The position numbers were made by a program, and so were the translations under genes. Below are positions 16,301 through 24,810 of a stretch of 64,000 nucleotides of DNA, piece by piece. Positions within the stretch are counted from its first letter, which is position 1. The number at the start of each line of letters is the position of its first letter. The notes beneath the pieces are model-generated. The model saw only the letters and a program-made list of their open reading frames with translations. It made no database searches and was not told the DNA's origin. This DNA comes from an uncultured Roseobacter sp. (GTDB lineage: Bacteria; Pseudomonadota; Alphaproteobacteria; Rhodobacterales; Rhodobacteraceae): assembly GCF_947499265.1 (NCBI RefSeq), contig NZ_CANMNK010000002.1, positions 1-64,000 on the forward strand, given 5' to 3'.

Positions 16301-17274
16301 AGATCTGTATCTTCGGCGCCGGTGCCATCGGCGGTTACATGGGCGCGAAACTGGCCCAAGCCGGGGCCGAGGTCAGCCTGGTGGCGCGCGGTCCGCACCT
16401 TGCCGCCATGCAGGCAAACGGGCTGACCCTGATCGAGGAAAGCGGGCAGAGCAACGTGCCGGTCACCGTGTCGGAAGATCCTGCCGCCCTTGGCCCGCAG
16501 GACTATGTGATCGTCACGCTCAAGGCGCATTCGGTGCCACCCGTCGTGGACAAGATGCAGCCTTTGATCGGGCCGGACACCACCATCGTTTCCGGCGTGA
16601 ACGGGGTGCCGTGGTGGTATTTTCACAAGATTGGTGGGCCCCTTGAGGGCACCCGTCTGGCCACAGTTGATCCCGGGAATGCGCAATGGGATGGCTTTGG
16701 GCCCGACCGGGTGCTGGGCTGCGTGGTCTACCCCGCCGCGGAGGTCAGCGAGCCGGGCGTGGTGCGCCACATCGAAGGCAACCGGTTTTCGCTGGGCGAG
16801 CCGGATGGGTCAAAATCAGACCGGGCGCTGGCGCTGTCGAAAGCGCTGAGTGCGGCGGGCCTGAAAGCGCCGGTGCGTCCGAAACTGCGCGATGAGATAT
16901 GGGTCAAGCTCTGGGGCAACCTGTCGTTCAACCCGATCTCGGCGCTCACCCATGCGACGCTGGATGTGCTCTGCACCGATCCCGGCACACGCGAGGTGGC
17001 CCGCAACATGATGCTTGAGGCGCAGGCCGTCGCCGAAAAGCTCGGCGTCAAATTCCCGATCGACGTGGATCGCCGGATCAAGGGCGGCGCGGAAGTTGGC
17101 GCGCACCGGACCTCGATGTTGCAGGATCTTGACGCCGGGCGTCCGATGGAAATCGATGCGCTGGTGGGATCTGTTCAGGAACTGGGGCGGGTGACGGAGA
17201 CGCCGACACCGACCATCGACACGGTACTGGCGCTGATACAGCTGCGCGGTCGCACGGCGGGGCTATACAGCTAG
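16297..17274 (+). CDS. Ketopantoate reductase family protein (ApbA/PanE)
   Basis: A 325-residue NAD(P)H-dependent 2-oxoacid reductase family member. The N-terminal Rossmann motif is FGAGAIGGYMG (residues 5-15). The C-terminal helical domain contains EIWVKLWGNLSFNPISALT and the conserved HRTSMLQDLDAGRPMEIDAL, which carry substrate-binding residues of the family. Canonical 2-dehydropantoate reductase is possible. However, coupling to an acyl-CoA ligase and convergence on a carboxylate transporter suggest a catabolic paralogue acting on another 2-oxo or hydroxy acid. I therefore give no panE symbol. Confidence 0.85.
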   Translation: MKICIFGAGAIGGYMGAKLAQAGAEVSLVARGPHLAAMQANGLTLIEESGQSNVPVTVSEDPAALGPQDYVIVTLKAHSVPPVVDKMQPLIGPDTTIVSGVNGVPWWYFHKIGGPLEGTRLATVDPGNAQWDGFGPDRVLGCVVYPAAEVSEPGVVRHIEGNRFSLGEPDGSKSDRALALSKALSAAGLKAPVRPKLRDEIWVKLWGNLSFNPISALTHATLDVLCTDPGTREVARNMMLEAQAVAEKLGVKFPIDVDRRIKGGAEVGAHRTSMLQDLDAGRPMEIDALVGSVQELGRVTETPTPTIDTVLALIQLRGRTAGLYS

Positions 17275-17298
17275 ATCGGCTGTCCGAATGCCTCAGCC

Positions 17299-18804
17299 TC
17301 AGGCCGTCGCGCGCTTTCTGCGTATGAGCTTCAGGGCGGGCAGGAAGATCAGGATCAGCGCAATGATCGTGATCGGCCCGGCAATGGGGCGGGTAAAGAA
17401 GATCGACGGATCACCGGAGGACAAGAGCAGTGACTGGCGCAACGTCGGCTCGGCAATGGGGCCCAGCACGATGGCCAGCACGGCAGGCGCCAGCGGGTAG
17501 TCGAACTTGCGCAGGAAAAACGCGCCGATCCCGAAAATCACCATCAGCCAGATGTCGAACATGTCGCGCGTGGCGGCATAGCCGCCGACGATGGAGAGGA
17601 CAAAAATCATCGGCGCAAGGATCGTGAAGGGCATGCGCAACATCCAGATGAAAAGCGGGATGAAGGCAAGGTTGATCAGCACAGCGGCCATGTTGGAGAC
17701 ATAGAAGGAGCCGATCAGGCCCCAGACGAACTCTGTCTCATCCACGAAAAGCCGCGGTCCGGGCACCAGACCCCAGATCACCATGCCGCCCAACAGGATG
17801 GCCGTGGTAGGCGAGCCCGGAATGCCAAGCGTCAGCATTGGCAGCATCGATCCGGTGGAGGCGGAATTGTTGGCCGCTTCGGGCGCCGCAACACCGTCTG
17901 GGTTCCCCTTGCCGAAGGTTTCGGGCTTGCGCGATACCATCTTGGCCACGCCGTAGGACATCAACGATCCGGGCGTGGCCCCTGCGGCGGGCAGCACCCC
18001 GACAAAGAACCCCAGGAAGGATCCGATCATCGTGCCCTTCCAGCCGCGTTTGGTGGCTTCTTTGGTGTCGGCGGCCATCCCCTTCATGGTCATCTTGGGG
18101 GTTGTGGTTGTCACTTCACCGCGGGTCTGCTCGATCGTCCAGAGCATTTCTCCGATGCCGTAGACGCCAATGGCGAGGATCAGAAACCCGATGCCCTGCA
18201 AAAAGCCATTCATCTCGAAGAGGATAAGTCGCGGCGCGCCGGAAATCTGGTCGAACCCGACGGAGCCCAACACAAGCCCAAAGCAGATGGAAAAGACCGT
18301 CTTTGGAATATCGTCGCCGCCCAGCCCGACGAAAGTGGCAAAGGCCAGCAGCATCAGGGCAAAAACCTCGGGCGGGCCAAAGGACAGGGCGACGGAGGCA
18401 AGGGCAGGCGCAAAGAGCGTAAAGAGCACATTGGCAACCGTGCCGCCGACGAAGGAGGCGAGGGCGGCGGTGACCAGCGCCAGGCTTGCCTTGCCTTGGC
18501 GCGCCAACGGACGTCCATCAAATGTTGTCGCAACCGCCGTGGACGCGCCGGGTATGCCCAGCGTGACAGATGAAATGGCTCCGCCATACATCGCCCCATA
18601 GTAGATCGCCGCCAGAAAGATGATCGCCGAGCCGGGCGGCACAAGGAAAGTGACCGGCAAGAGGATCGCGACGCCATTGACGGAGCCCAGACCGGGCATG
18701 GCCCCGATCAACAGGCCAACGCTGACCCCGATGACGATCATCGTCAGGTTCAGCGGCTGCAGGGCGAGCAGCATGCCGTCAGTGAGAAGAGCGAGAACTT
18801 CCAT
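17299..18804 (-). CDS. tctA: Tripartite tricarboxylate transporter, large permease TctA
   Basis: The 501-residue polytopic membrane protein carries the TctA signatures LIGAMPGLGSVNGVAILLP near the N-terminus and GVLPAAGATPGSLMSYG near residue 260, in the two inverted halves. About ten to twelve hydrophobic segments are evident. It forms the sodium- or proton-driven channel for a carboxylate delivered by TctC. It follows tctB by 38 nt and is the last gene of the tctCBA operon. It converges on the reductase gene with a 24-base gap and no clear terminator between them. Confidence 0.95.
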   Translation of the reverse strand: MEVLALLTDGMLLALQPLNLTMIVIGVSVGLLIGAMPGLGSVNGVAILLPVTFLVPPGSAIIFLAAIYYGAMYGGAISSVTLGIPGASTAVATTFDGRPLARQGKASLALVTAALASFVGGTVANVLFTLFAPALASVALSFGPPEVFALMLLAFATFVGLGGDDIPKTVFSICFGLVLGSVGFDQISGAPRLILFEMNGFLQGIGFLILAIGVYGIGEMLWTIEQTRGEVTTTTPKMTMKGMAADTKEATKRGWKGTMIGSFLGFFVGVLPAAGATPGSLMSYGVAKMVSRKPETFGKGNPDGVAAPEAANNSASTGSMLPMLTLGIPGSPTTAILLGGMVIWGLVPGPRLFVDETEFVWGLIGSFYVSNMAAVLINLAFIPLFIWMLRMPFTILAPMIFVLSIVGGYAATRDMFDIWLMVIFGIGAFFLRKFDYPLAPAVLAIVLGPIAEPTLRQSLLLSSGDPSIFFTRPIAGPITIIALILIFLPALKLIRRKRATA

Positions 18805-18842
18805 CGTCAGCCGGTTTCCTTAGTGGGTCTGCATCAGCGAGA

Positions 18843-19346
18843 TCAGTAGATGATTTCGTAGAGGATATTGAACACCGGGTCCGTGAACGGCATGCCGGTG
18901 GGCATGGTGATCCGCATCGCCCCTTCGAAGAAAAAGAAGAACGCCACCGGGGTGATCAGCGCCAGCGCCAGGCTCACCCCCCACCCGTGGCGTCCAAGGA
19001 ATTTGGTGTAGTAGAGCAGGAAGACGGCAATCGCGCCGTACATGGAAATCACATTTACCAAAGCGACAAAAACGATGATGCCGCCGCCAACAAGGGCCAG
19101 CATGCGCCAGCCGTAGGAATCGAGCAGCGGGGCGTCGGATTGCGATTGCGGGCTGGTCCCGCGCCACCATTTGATGGCCGTCACTGCGCAACAGATCAAC
19201 ATCATGGCGGATAGCCAGAAGGGCCAGGCGCCGCCGCCCGGTCCCTGACCCGCGATATAGCCGATGGGCAGCTCCATGCTCTTCCACATCAGGTACATGG
19301 AAAAAAGGGCCAGCACGCCCGCCGTTACAATCTCACCGGTGCGCAT
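18843..19346 (-). CDS. tctB: Tripartite tricarboxylate transporter, small permease TctB
   Basis: The 167-residue protein has four hydrophobic segments (MRTGEIVTAGVLALFSMYLMW start, a segment near 45-65, one near 85-110, and FFFFEGAMRITMPTG near the C-terminus). This is the size and layout of TctB. It is recognised mainly from its position between tctC and tctA and from the short AFFFFFEG block common in the family. It starts 42 nt after tctC. Confidence 0.88.
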   Translation of the reverse strand: MRTGEIVTAGVLALFSMYLMWKSMELPIGYIAGQGPGGGAWPFWLSAMMLICCAVTAIKWWRGTSPQSQSDAPLLDSYGWRMLALVGGGIIVFVALVNVISMYGAIAVFLLYYTKFLGRHGWGVSLALALITPVAFFFFFEGAMRITMPTGMPFTDPVFNILYEIIY

Positions 19347-19388
19347 CTGGCCCTCGTATCTGGTGCGTCTAAAGAGCTCTCGCCGGGC

Positions 19389-20363
19389 TTACTCGCCGAG
19401 CGATGCAAGCAGTTTCTTGTGGTTCTCGACCTGCAGACCCCAGTAGTCCTGCTGTTCGGAGGCATTCATCCAGAGCGGCGACAGGCTCTCGGATGTCAGA
19501 TAGCCCTGCCATTCTTCGCTCTCAAAAATCTGGGTGAAAACGTCCTGGTAGTAGGCTGCAGCTTCATCCGACATGCCCGGCGCGCCGACCACGGCACGTT
19601 GATTATAGTAGGAGAAATCATGCCCTTTTTCCTTGATGGTGGGCACATCGGGATAGGCCGGCATGCGCTCGTCTGAAAAGGCCAGAAGGGGTACAAAATC
19701 ACCGGCCTCGTAAAAACCCTTGGCTTCGGCAGGATTGTTGACCGTCGCCATGATCTGCTTGCCCGCGAGGTCCTTTGCGACCGCGCCACCGCCACTATAA
19801 GGGATATACTTGATGTCGAGGTCGAAGGCGTCCGACATATAGGCGATGACGATGGAGTCTTCCTGACCCTGACCGGTGCCGCCCATCACGAAGTCACCGT
19901 TCATCGATTTCACGTTTTCCACGTAATCTTCAAACGTCGTGATGCCGGAATCCTTGTGCACCCAGAGCACAAAGGGGTCGACACCCATCATCGCAATGGG
20001 GGTGAAGGTCTGGATGTCAATCCCAAGGTTCGCCTGCCGCAGCGGTGTGGTAAAGAAGGAATTCAGCGTCACAAGAATTGTATGATCCGGATCGCTTGTC
20101 CCGCTCACGTGGATCAGCGCCTCGGCACCTGAGCCACCGCCTTTATTATTCGGAACAAGGGGTCGATTGGTCAGGTCTTTTTTCTCCGCCACGGATTGAA
20201 TGAAGCGCGCGATTTGGTCGGCGCCGCCGCCCGGTCCGGCCATGATTGTGAAATCAATCGGCTTGCGTGGTTTCCATCCATCTGCCAGAGCCGCCATCGG
20301 TGTTGCCGCCACAAGACTGGCAACCGCCATCCCCAACACTCCACGTTTCGTAATCCGCATCAT
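19389..20363 (-). CDS. tctC: Tripartite tricarboxylate transporter substrate-binding protein TctC
   Basis: The 324-residue periplasmic binding protein begins with a cleavable signal (MAVASLVAATPMAALADG). A Bug/TctC-type mature domain follows: KPIDFTIMAGPGGGADQIAR, then NKGGGSGAEAL and a C-terminal part ending near residue 310. It captures a carboxylate for TctA and TctB. Two adjacent ATG codons (20363 and 20360) follow GGAGGA; the second has the more normal spacing. No two-component regulator is adjacent. The neighbouring CoA ligase and reductase may use the imported acid. Confidence 0.93.
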   Translation of the reverse strand: MMRITKRGVLGMAVASLVAATPMAALADGWKPRKPIDFTIMAGPGGGADQIARFIQSVAEKKDLTNRPLVPNNKGGGSGAEALIHVSGTSDPDHTILVTLNSFFTTPLRQANLGIDIQTFTPIAMMGVDPFVLWVHKDSGITTFEDYVENVKSMNGDFVMGGTGQGQEDSIVIAYMSDAFDLDIKYIPYSGGGAVAKDLAGKQIMATVNNPAEAKGFYEAGDFVPLLAFSDERMPAYPDVPTIKEKGHDFSYYNQRAVVGAPGMSDEAAAYYQDVFTQIFESEEWQGYLTSESLSPLWMNASEQQDYWGLQVENHKKLLASLGE

Positions 20364-20495
20364 AGTCCTCCTCCATCAGTGCATTAGCCGCGTTTTTTGA
20401 AGCCGAAAAACTTCCGTCATCCAACTTGTGATCGAGTAACTAAATTGCGTAAAGTCTTTTTCAAGAATTACTTTATTGCGGGCACGTTTTTTTAG

Positions 20496-21356
20496 TCAAT
20501 GGGCCAGCACCACCGGAATCTCCGCATTGTCGACAACCGCCTGGGTGTTTCCACCAAAAAGCGTCTCGCGCTCATGGCTGATGCTATAGGCCCCCATCAC
20601 TAGCAATCCGGCGCCTAGTTCTGCGGTTTTTTCCAGCAGCGCGACGCCGGGGTTGCGAGCCTCGAAACGGTGGATTTCAGAGGTGATCCCGCGCAGACGA
20701 TAGTACTCCACAAGCTCTTCCGCCGTGGCACCATGTGGCGCGTCTTTCCCGCCAGACAGGATGATCACCGACTCTGCGGTGGCAGCAAGGTCGAGGGTGA
20801 GCGCAACAGCCCGCGACGCCTCCAGCGATCCATTCCACGCAACTGCAATCCTGGCACAAAAGGCATCCGGTGTCGCGCCATGGGCAGGGCACATCAGAAC
20901 CGGGCGCCCCGTGCGAAAGAGGCCAGATTTCAGTGAATTCGTGCCGACGTTGCTGTCCCGGTTTGGCTTGGCCACAACGATCAGATCCGCAAGACGACCG
21001 TGATGTTTGATCACGTCCGCCATGCGCCCGGTTTCCTCGACAAAGGTCACGGTTGTTGAATTGCCGTGCGGATCATCGGATTCCTTCAAATCAAGCTTGC
21101 TGGCAAGGCCGTGCAACTCCTCGCGCAGATCCTGCTCTTGCTGGTTGGCCAACTCATGCGCCTGTTTCAGCATGGTTTTGCGCGCGAAGCTGGGCAGGGG
21201 CGTCCCGTAGGGCATCAGGTCCTCGGCCTGCGCGCGACAGTGCGCCACGACAATATGGGCGTGGTGCCGTTTGCCGAGCGCCGCGGCATGCCCAAGGACC
21301 GTTTCCACCATACCGTCCCCTCGGACGGGCACCAATATCTTGCTCAGCATGGGCAT
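20496..21356 (-). CDS. Universal stress protein family protein
   Basis: At 286 residues it is about twice the length of a single Usp domain. The first domain begins MLSKILVPVRGDG and VETVLGHAAALGKRHHAHIVVAHCRA; the second begins CARIAVAWNGSLEASRAVALTLDLA. The second half ends with GLLVMGAYSISHERETLFGGNTQ, the usual nucleotide-contacting G-x-G pattern of UspA proteins. ATG 21356 follows a GGAAGGA ribosome site and gives a normal start. The role is cytoplasmic and stress-related; the specific function is unknown. It is transcribed alone upstream of tctC. Confidence 0.85.
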   Translation of the reverse strand: MPMLSKILVPVRGDGMVETVLGHAAALGKRHHAHIVVAHCRAQAEDLMPYGTPLPSFARKTMLKQAHELANQQEQDLREELHGLASKLDLKESDDPHGNSTTVTFVEETGRMADVIKHHGRLADLIVVAKPNRDSNVGTNSLKSGLFRTGRPVLMCPAHGATPDAFCARIAVAWNGSLEASRAVALTLDLAATAESVIILSGGKDAPHGATAEELVEYYRLRGITSEIHRFEARNPGVALLEKTAELGAGLLVMGAYSISHERETLFGGNTQAVVDNAEIPVVLAH

Positions 21357-21943
21357 TATTCCTTCCATTTCAGCGCGCAGCGGGTGTGGGCATCGTTTCG
21401 GACACGCAGCCCCCATTTTCGACGTTTGTACTCAGGCATGCAAAAACACGTTCCCTCGAGTATAGCGCGCTTCGATCAAAATACCCGCTACGCGTGATGA
21501 ACAATTCGGAAGCGGCTGCATCCAAATGCACTTTTCGCCAGCGGAAACTGACCAGAAATAACGTCGCCACATGGCATAATCCCGCTGCAACCTGACATCG
21601 ACCGCAGGAAGATGCCGACAGGTGATGTTTCTGGCAAATTGAAGCTGGAATCCGGGCCTCACGGGGCGTCGGGTTGACCCGTCAAGACAGCCCCGACTAG
21701 CGTTCGCCCACCCACGCACCTGACGTCGACGCTGTGGGTGTGACGTTGTAGTGAACTGAAATATCAGCACAATACCGCGGTCTCCTCCCTGAGAGCGGTG
21801 CAATTACCCTGACTTCATCACGTGGTCAGGCCCGGTTGATTTGCGGCACGTCAACGGTGTGTCGATCAACCGGGCACGTCAGGACGCGCAGGCTCCCACG
21901 CTACGGTGGGCGTCAGATTACCAATGCAAAAAGGAAGAGAAAC
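21357..21943. other. Intergenic region upstream of the CAP-domain gene
   Basis: This stretch separates the minus-strand stress-protein gene from the plus-strand secretion locus. No open frame in it has family character. It should contain promoters for both directions. Bases 21674-21715 contain GC-rich self-complementary patches, including CGGGTTGACCCG, and a larger perfect inverted repeat is at 21830-21875. AAGGA upstream of ATG 21944 is the ribosome site of the CAP gene. Confidence 0.6.
21830..21875. repeat. Perfect 11-bp inverted repeat in the leader of the CAP-domain gene
   Basis: GCCCGGTTGAT (21830-21840) and ATCAACCGGGC (21865-21875) are perfectly complementary, with a 24-base spacer, and end 68 nt before the CAP start codon. 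The spacer and right flank also share a short direct repeat GGCACGTCA. No T tract follows, so a rho-independent terminator is unlikely. An operator or an mRNA leader structure would fit. Confidence 0.55.
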
Positions 21944-23002
21944 ATGTCCCAAGCGAACGCGCTCGAGCAACTCATGCTGGACCTGATCAATGCGGAACGT
22001 GCCGCTGCCGGGGTCGATCCACTGACCTTTGACAGCGACCTGAATACCTCGGCCGAGGATCACAGCACGTGGATGTTGGAAGAGGATCAGTTCTCCCACC
22101 AGGGCGCCGGAGGATCGAGCCCGACCGCACGCATGCAGGATGCGGGCTTTGAATTCGAAGGCGCTTGGCGGTCTGGTGAAAACATCGGCTGGCAAAGCGA
22201 GAGAGGCGCGCCGGGCCTGGAGGATGACGTCGAACAAATCCACGAAAGTCTGATGAACAGCCCCGGCCACCGCGCGAACATTCTCAACCCCGATTTTGAG
22301 GAAATCGGGATCGGCATTGAGCGGGGCGATTTCACCTCCGGGTCCACATTCGATTCTGTCATGGTGACGCAGAATTTCGCAACCACCGATGCCGTGGATG
22401 ACGACGACACCGTCGGCCCTGTTGCCCAAACTGACACAGATACGGACGATACGCCGGTCGATGACGATAGCGCAGAGCCTGTCGCCGAAGATACACCTCA
22501 GGATCCGGCCTCGGACGGTCCGGCTGATGCAGCTGACCCCGACGACGAAAACGAAGTGCCTGTTGATATAGCCGAAACCGACGCGCCGACGGGTGATGTC
22601 GAAGAGGAGCCGGTTGACACCACCGATATGGACCCGGATAGGGTTGAGACACCGGCGGAAGATCCCACCGATGATCCGGTGGACACAGCAGAAACCGAGG
22701 TACCCGGGACGGATGACGTGCCGGCGGAGCCTGTTGAAGAGGTCGTGGCCTGCGAGTTTGGCAACGGTGGTTTTCTCTTCATTGATTTCGGAGAGCTTCC
22801 GCTGAATTTCAACGCGCCGGATACTGAAGCGGATGATCCAGTTGAGGTGGTCATGGCGCCGTCAGGTTCGGAGGTCAGCGATATGGATGGCGAGGCCGCA
22901 ACTGGCGAATTCGACGTGGCCGCCTTCCTCACGGAGATCAGTGACATGCTGACGCAGATCGATCTGGATGCGGATGCCTGCGGATACTCGGAAATGGTCT
23001 GA
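21944..23002 (+). CDS. CAP/SCP-like domain protein with long acidic C-terminal region
   Basis: The 352-residue product has a CAP (PR-1/SCP) domain at residues about 5-145. Signatures are LINAERAAAGVDPL, the His in AEDHSTWM, FSHQG, SGENIGW and PGHRANILNPDFEEIGIG. Residues about 147-266 are a low-complexity Asp/Glu/Thr/Pro/Ala linker. The last 85 residues, starting VVACEFGNGG, look folded and end acidic. There is no Sec signal and there are no RTX nonapeptides. The gene lies directly before a PrtD/HlyD-type exporter pair, so it is probably a type I secretion substrate with a C-terminal signal. The extreme acidity suits an extracellular protein stabilised by salt or calcium. Confidence 0.8.
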   Translation: MSQANALEQLMLDLINAERAAAGVDPLTFDSDLNTSAEDHSTWMLEEDQFSHQGAGGSSPTARMQDAGFEFEGAWRSGENIGWQSERGAPGLEDDVEQIHESLMNSPGHRANILNPDFEEIGIGIERGDFTSGSTFDSVMVTQNFATTDAVDDDDTVGPVAQTDTDTDDTPVDDDSAEPVAEDTPQDPASDGPADAADPDDENEVPVDIAETDAPTGDVEEEPVDTTDMDPDRVETPAEDPTDDPVDTAETEVPGTDDVPAEPVEEVVACEFGNGGFLFIDFGELPLNFNAPDTEADDPVEVVMAPSGSEVSDMDGEAATGEFDVAAFLTEISDMLTQIDLDADACGYSEMV

Positions 23003-23013
23003 CAAATCGACCC

Positions 23014-23033
23014 GGGGTCGCATCATGCGGCCT
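23014..23033 (+). terminator. Possible intercistronic hairpin between CAP gene and exporter
   Basis: GGGGTCGC and GCGGCCTC can pair as an eight-base stem with two G-U pairs around a short ATCAT-containing loop, starting 11 nt after the CAP stop. No immediate T run follows, although a TTTT lies 17 nt later. It may reduce read-through from substrate to exporter genes or stabilise the upstream mRNA. This is a weak call. Confidence 0.3.
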
Positions 23034-23079
23034 CGGGGCACCCCCACCCTTTTAACGCTCCCAATTTAAGAGATTGCTT

Positions 23080-24810
23080 GTGACCCCTCCCGCATATGGC
23101 CTTCCCGAATTAAAGCGTGCGCGTCATGCCAGCAGATGGTTGTTGATATCGGCGTTCCTGTTCAGCATTTTTGTGAACCTGCTGATGCTGACCGGCCCGC
23201 TTTTCATGCTGCAGGTCTATGACCGCGTTCTTGCGTCGGGGTCAGAAGAAACGCTTGTCGCGCTCTTTTCTCTGGTTGCAGCCCTCTATCTGTTCCTGGG
23301 CTTTCTGGATTTTGCACGCGCCCGGCTTTTGACACGTTTCAGCGCCCGGTTTCAGGCGCTGTTGGACCGGCGCGTCTTTGATGCGGCGCTGAAGCAATCG
23401 CAATCTTCGCCAAACGGATTGCCCGCCAATGCCGGTCTGCGCGATCTGGCAATGGTGCAAAACGCGCTTGGCTCCCCCGTCGTCCTGGCCGTTCTGGATG
23501 CGCCCTGGTCGCCCCTTTTTGTCGCTGTGATTTTCGTTTTTCACCCGCTTTTGGGATGGATTGCCCTGGCGGGTGTTGCCGTTCTTGTGGCGCTGACCGT
23601 GATCAACAGTTTCTGGACCGGGACGCGCGCGTCGCAGGCGCAAAAATCGCTGCACAAGGCACAACGCTATGCTGACAAATCCTGCGAGCAAAGCGGGTTG
23701 ATCCAGGCCCTGGGGATGCATGATGCCTCTGCGGCGCAGTGGCACAAGTTGCGGGATACCGCGTTGGAGCAAAGCATCAGGTCCACGGATCGGGTCGGGC
23801 TCATCACCGCGTTCACCAAGGCATTTCGTCTCTTTCTGCAATCGGCCATTCTCGCAGCCGGGGCCTATTTGGTGCTGCGCGGGGATCTGACGGGGGGCGC
23901 GATGATCGCCGGCTCGATCTTGCTGGGCCGGACCTTGATGCCAATCGAAAAAATGCTGGGGCAGTGGCCGTTTCTGCAGCGCGCGCGGGCGGCCTGGACA
24001 TCGCTGGCGCTGTTGTTGTCAAAGACGCCTCCGGAGCCGCAAAAGACACGGTTGCCTAGACCCTGTGCCGAGGTTTCGCTCTCCAATGTCACGGTCTTTG
24101 CACCCGGGGTTCAGCAGCCAATCCTGCAAGGCGTCAGTTTCACCGTTGGCCCGGGGCAGGTTCTGGGGGTGGTCGGGCGCAGTGGTGCGGGCAAGTCCAC
24201 GTTGGCGCACACCCTTCTGGGGTTGCGTCACCCAAGCGCGGGCGAGGTGCGCGTCGGCGGTGCAAAGATCGACCAATACGGTGCCGATCAGTTTGGCAGC
24301 TATGTCGGGTATCTGCCGCAGGATGTGACCCTTTTTGACGGAACCATCGCCCAAAACATCGCAAGAATGGCACAGGACCCCAGCGATGAGATGATCGTGG
24401 AGGCCGCCAAACGCGCCAATGCGCATGACTTCATCCTGTCTCTGCCGAACGGATATGACACGGTGGTCGCGGAGCAGGGCACACAGCTCTCGGGCGGGCA
24501 AAAACAGCGGGTGGCACTGGCGCGCGCGCTTTATGGTGATCCGCTGCTTTTGGTGTTGGACGAGCCGAACTCCGCCCTTGATGCGGAGGGGGCTCTGGCC
24601 TTGAATCAGGCCATCCGGGGGTTCCGGGAAAGTGACAAGGCGGTGATCATTATGACCCACCGGGCCGCGGCGCTGACGGAATGTGAGAGGTTGATCATAC
24701 TCGATCAGGGACGCGTTGCGGCGACAGGCCCAAGGGATAAGGTCATCAAAGGCATGCTCAACCGGACGAAAGACACACCACAGGTTGTCACCATGGCGGC
24801 CTCGCAATGA
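23080..24810 (+). CDS. Type I secretion ABC transporter, permease/ATPase (PrtD-like)
   Basis: The 576-residue inner-membrane exporter half has about six transmembrane segments in residues 20-300, beginning with the typical LTGPLFMLQVYDRVLASGSEE block of PrtD/LipB-type exporters. A C-terminal ATPase follows: Walker A GRSGAGKST (about 366), signature LSGGQKQR (about 470) and Walker B LLLVLDEP (about 490). It lacks an N-terminal C39-like domain, as PrtD proteins do. GTG 23080 is favoured over TTG 23074 because AAGAGA sits at the right distance. It is coupled by ATGA to the adaptor gene. An outer-membrane TolC partner must be encoded elsewhere. Confidence 0.92.
   Translation: MTPPAYGLPELKRARHASRWLLISAFLFSIFVNLLMLTGPLFMLQVYDRVLASGSEETLVALFSLVAALYLFLGFLDFARARLLTRFSARFQALLDRRVFDAALKQSQSSPNGLPANAGLRDLAMVQNALGSPVVLAVLDAPWSPLFVAVIFVFHPLLGWIALAGVAVLVALTVINSFWTGTRASQAQKSLHKAQRYADKSCEQSGLIQALGMHDASAAQWHKLRDTALEQSIRSTDRVGLITAFTKAFRLFLQSAILAAGAYLVLRGDLTGGAMIAGSILLGRTLMPIEKMLGQWPFLQRARAAWTSLALLLSKTPPEPQKTRLPRPCAEVSLSNVTVFAPGVQQPILQGVSFTVGPGQVLGVVGRSGAGKSTLAHTLLGLRHPSAGEVRVGGAKIDQYGADQFGSYVGYLPQDVTLFDGTIAQNIARMAQDPSDEMIVEAAKRANAHDFILSLPNGYDTVVAEQGTQLSGGQKQRVALARALYGDPLLLVLDEPNSALDAEGALALNQAIRGFRESDKAVIIMTHRAAALTECERLIILDQGRVAATGPRDKVIKGMLNRTKDTPQVVTMAASQ

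Noticed and set aside
16297-17274. Assigning panE (pantothenate biosynthesis) firmly
   Set aside because: The family is clear but many paralogues have other substrates, and the operon partner is a CoA ligase rather than panB or panC.
21944-23002. RTX toxin or calcium-binding repeats in the CAP protein
   Set aside because: The acidic region lacks the GGxGxDxxx pattern; it is low-complexity Asp/Thr/Pro/Glu sequence.
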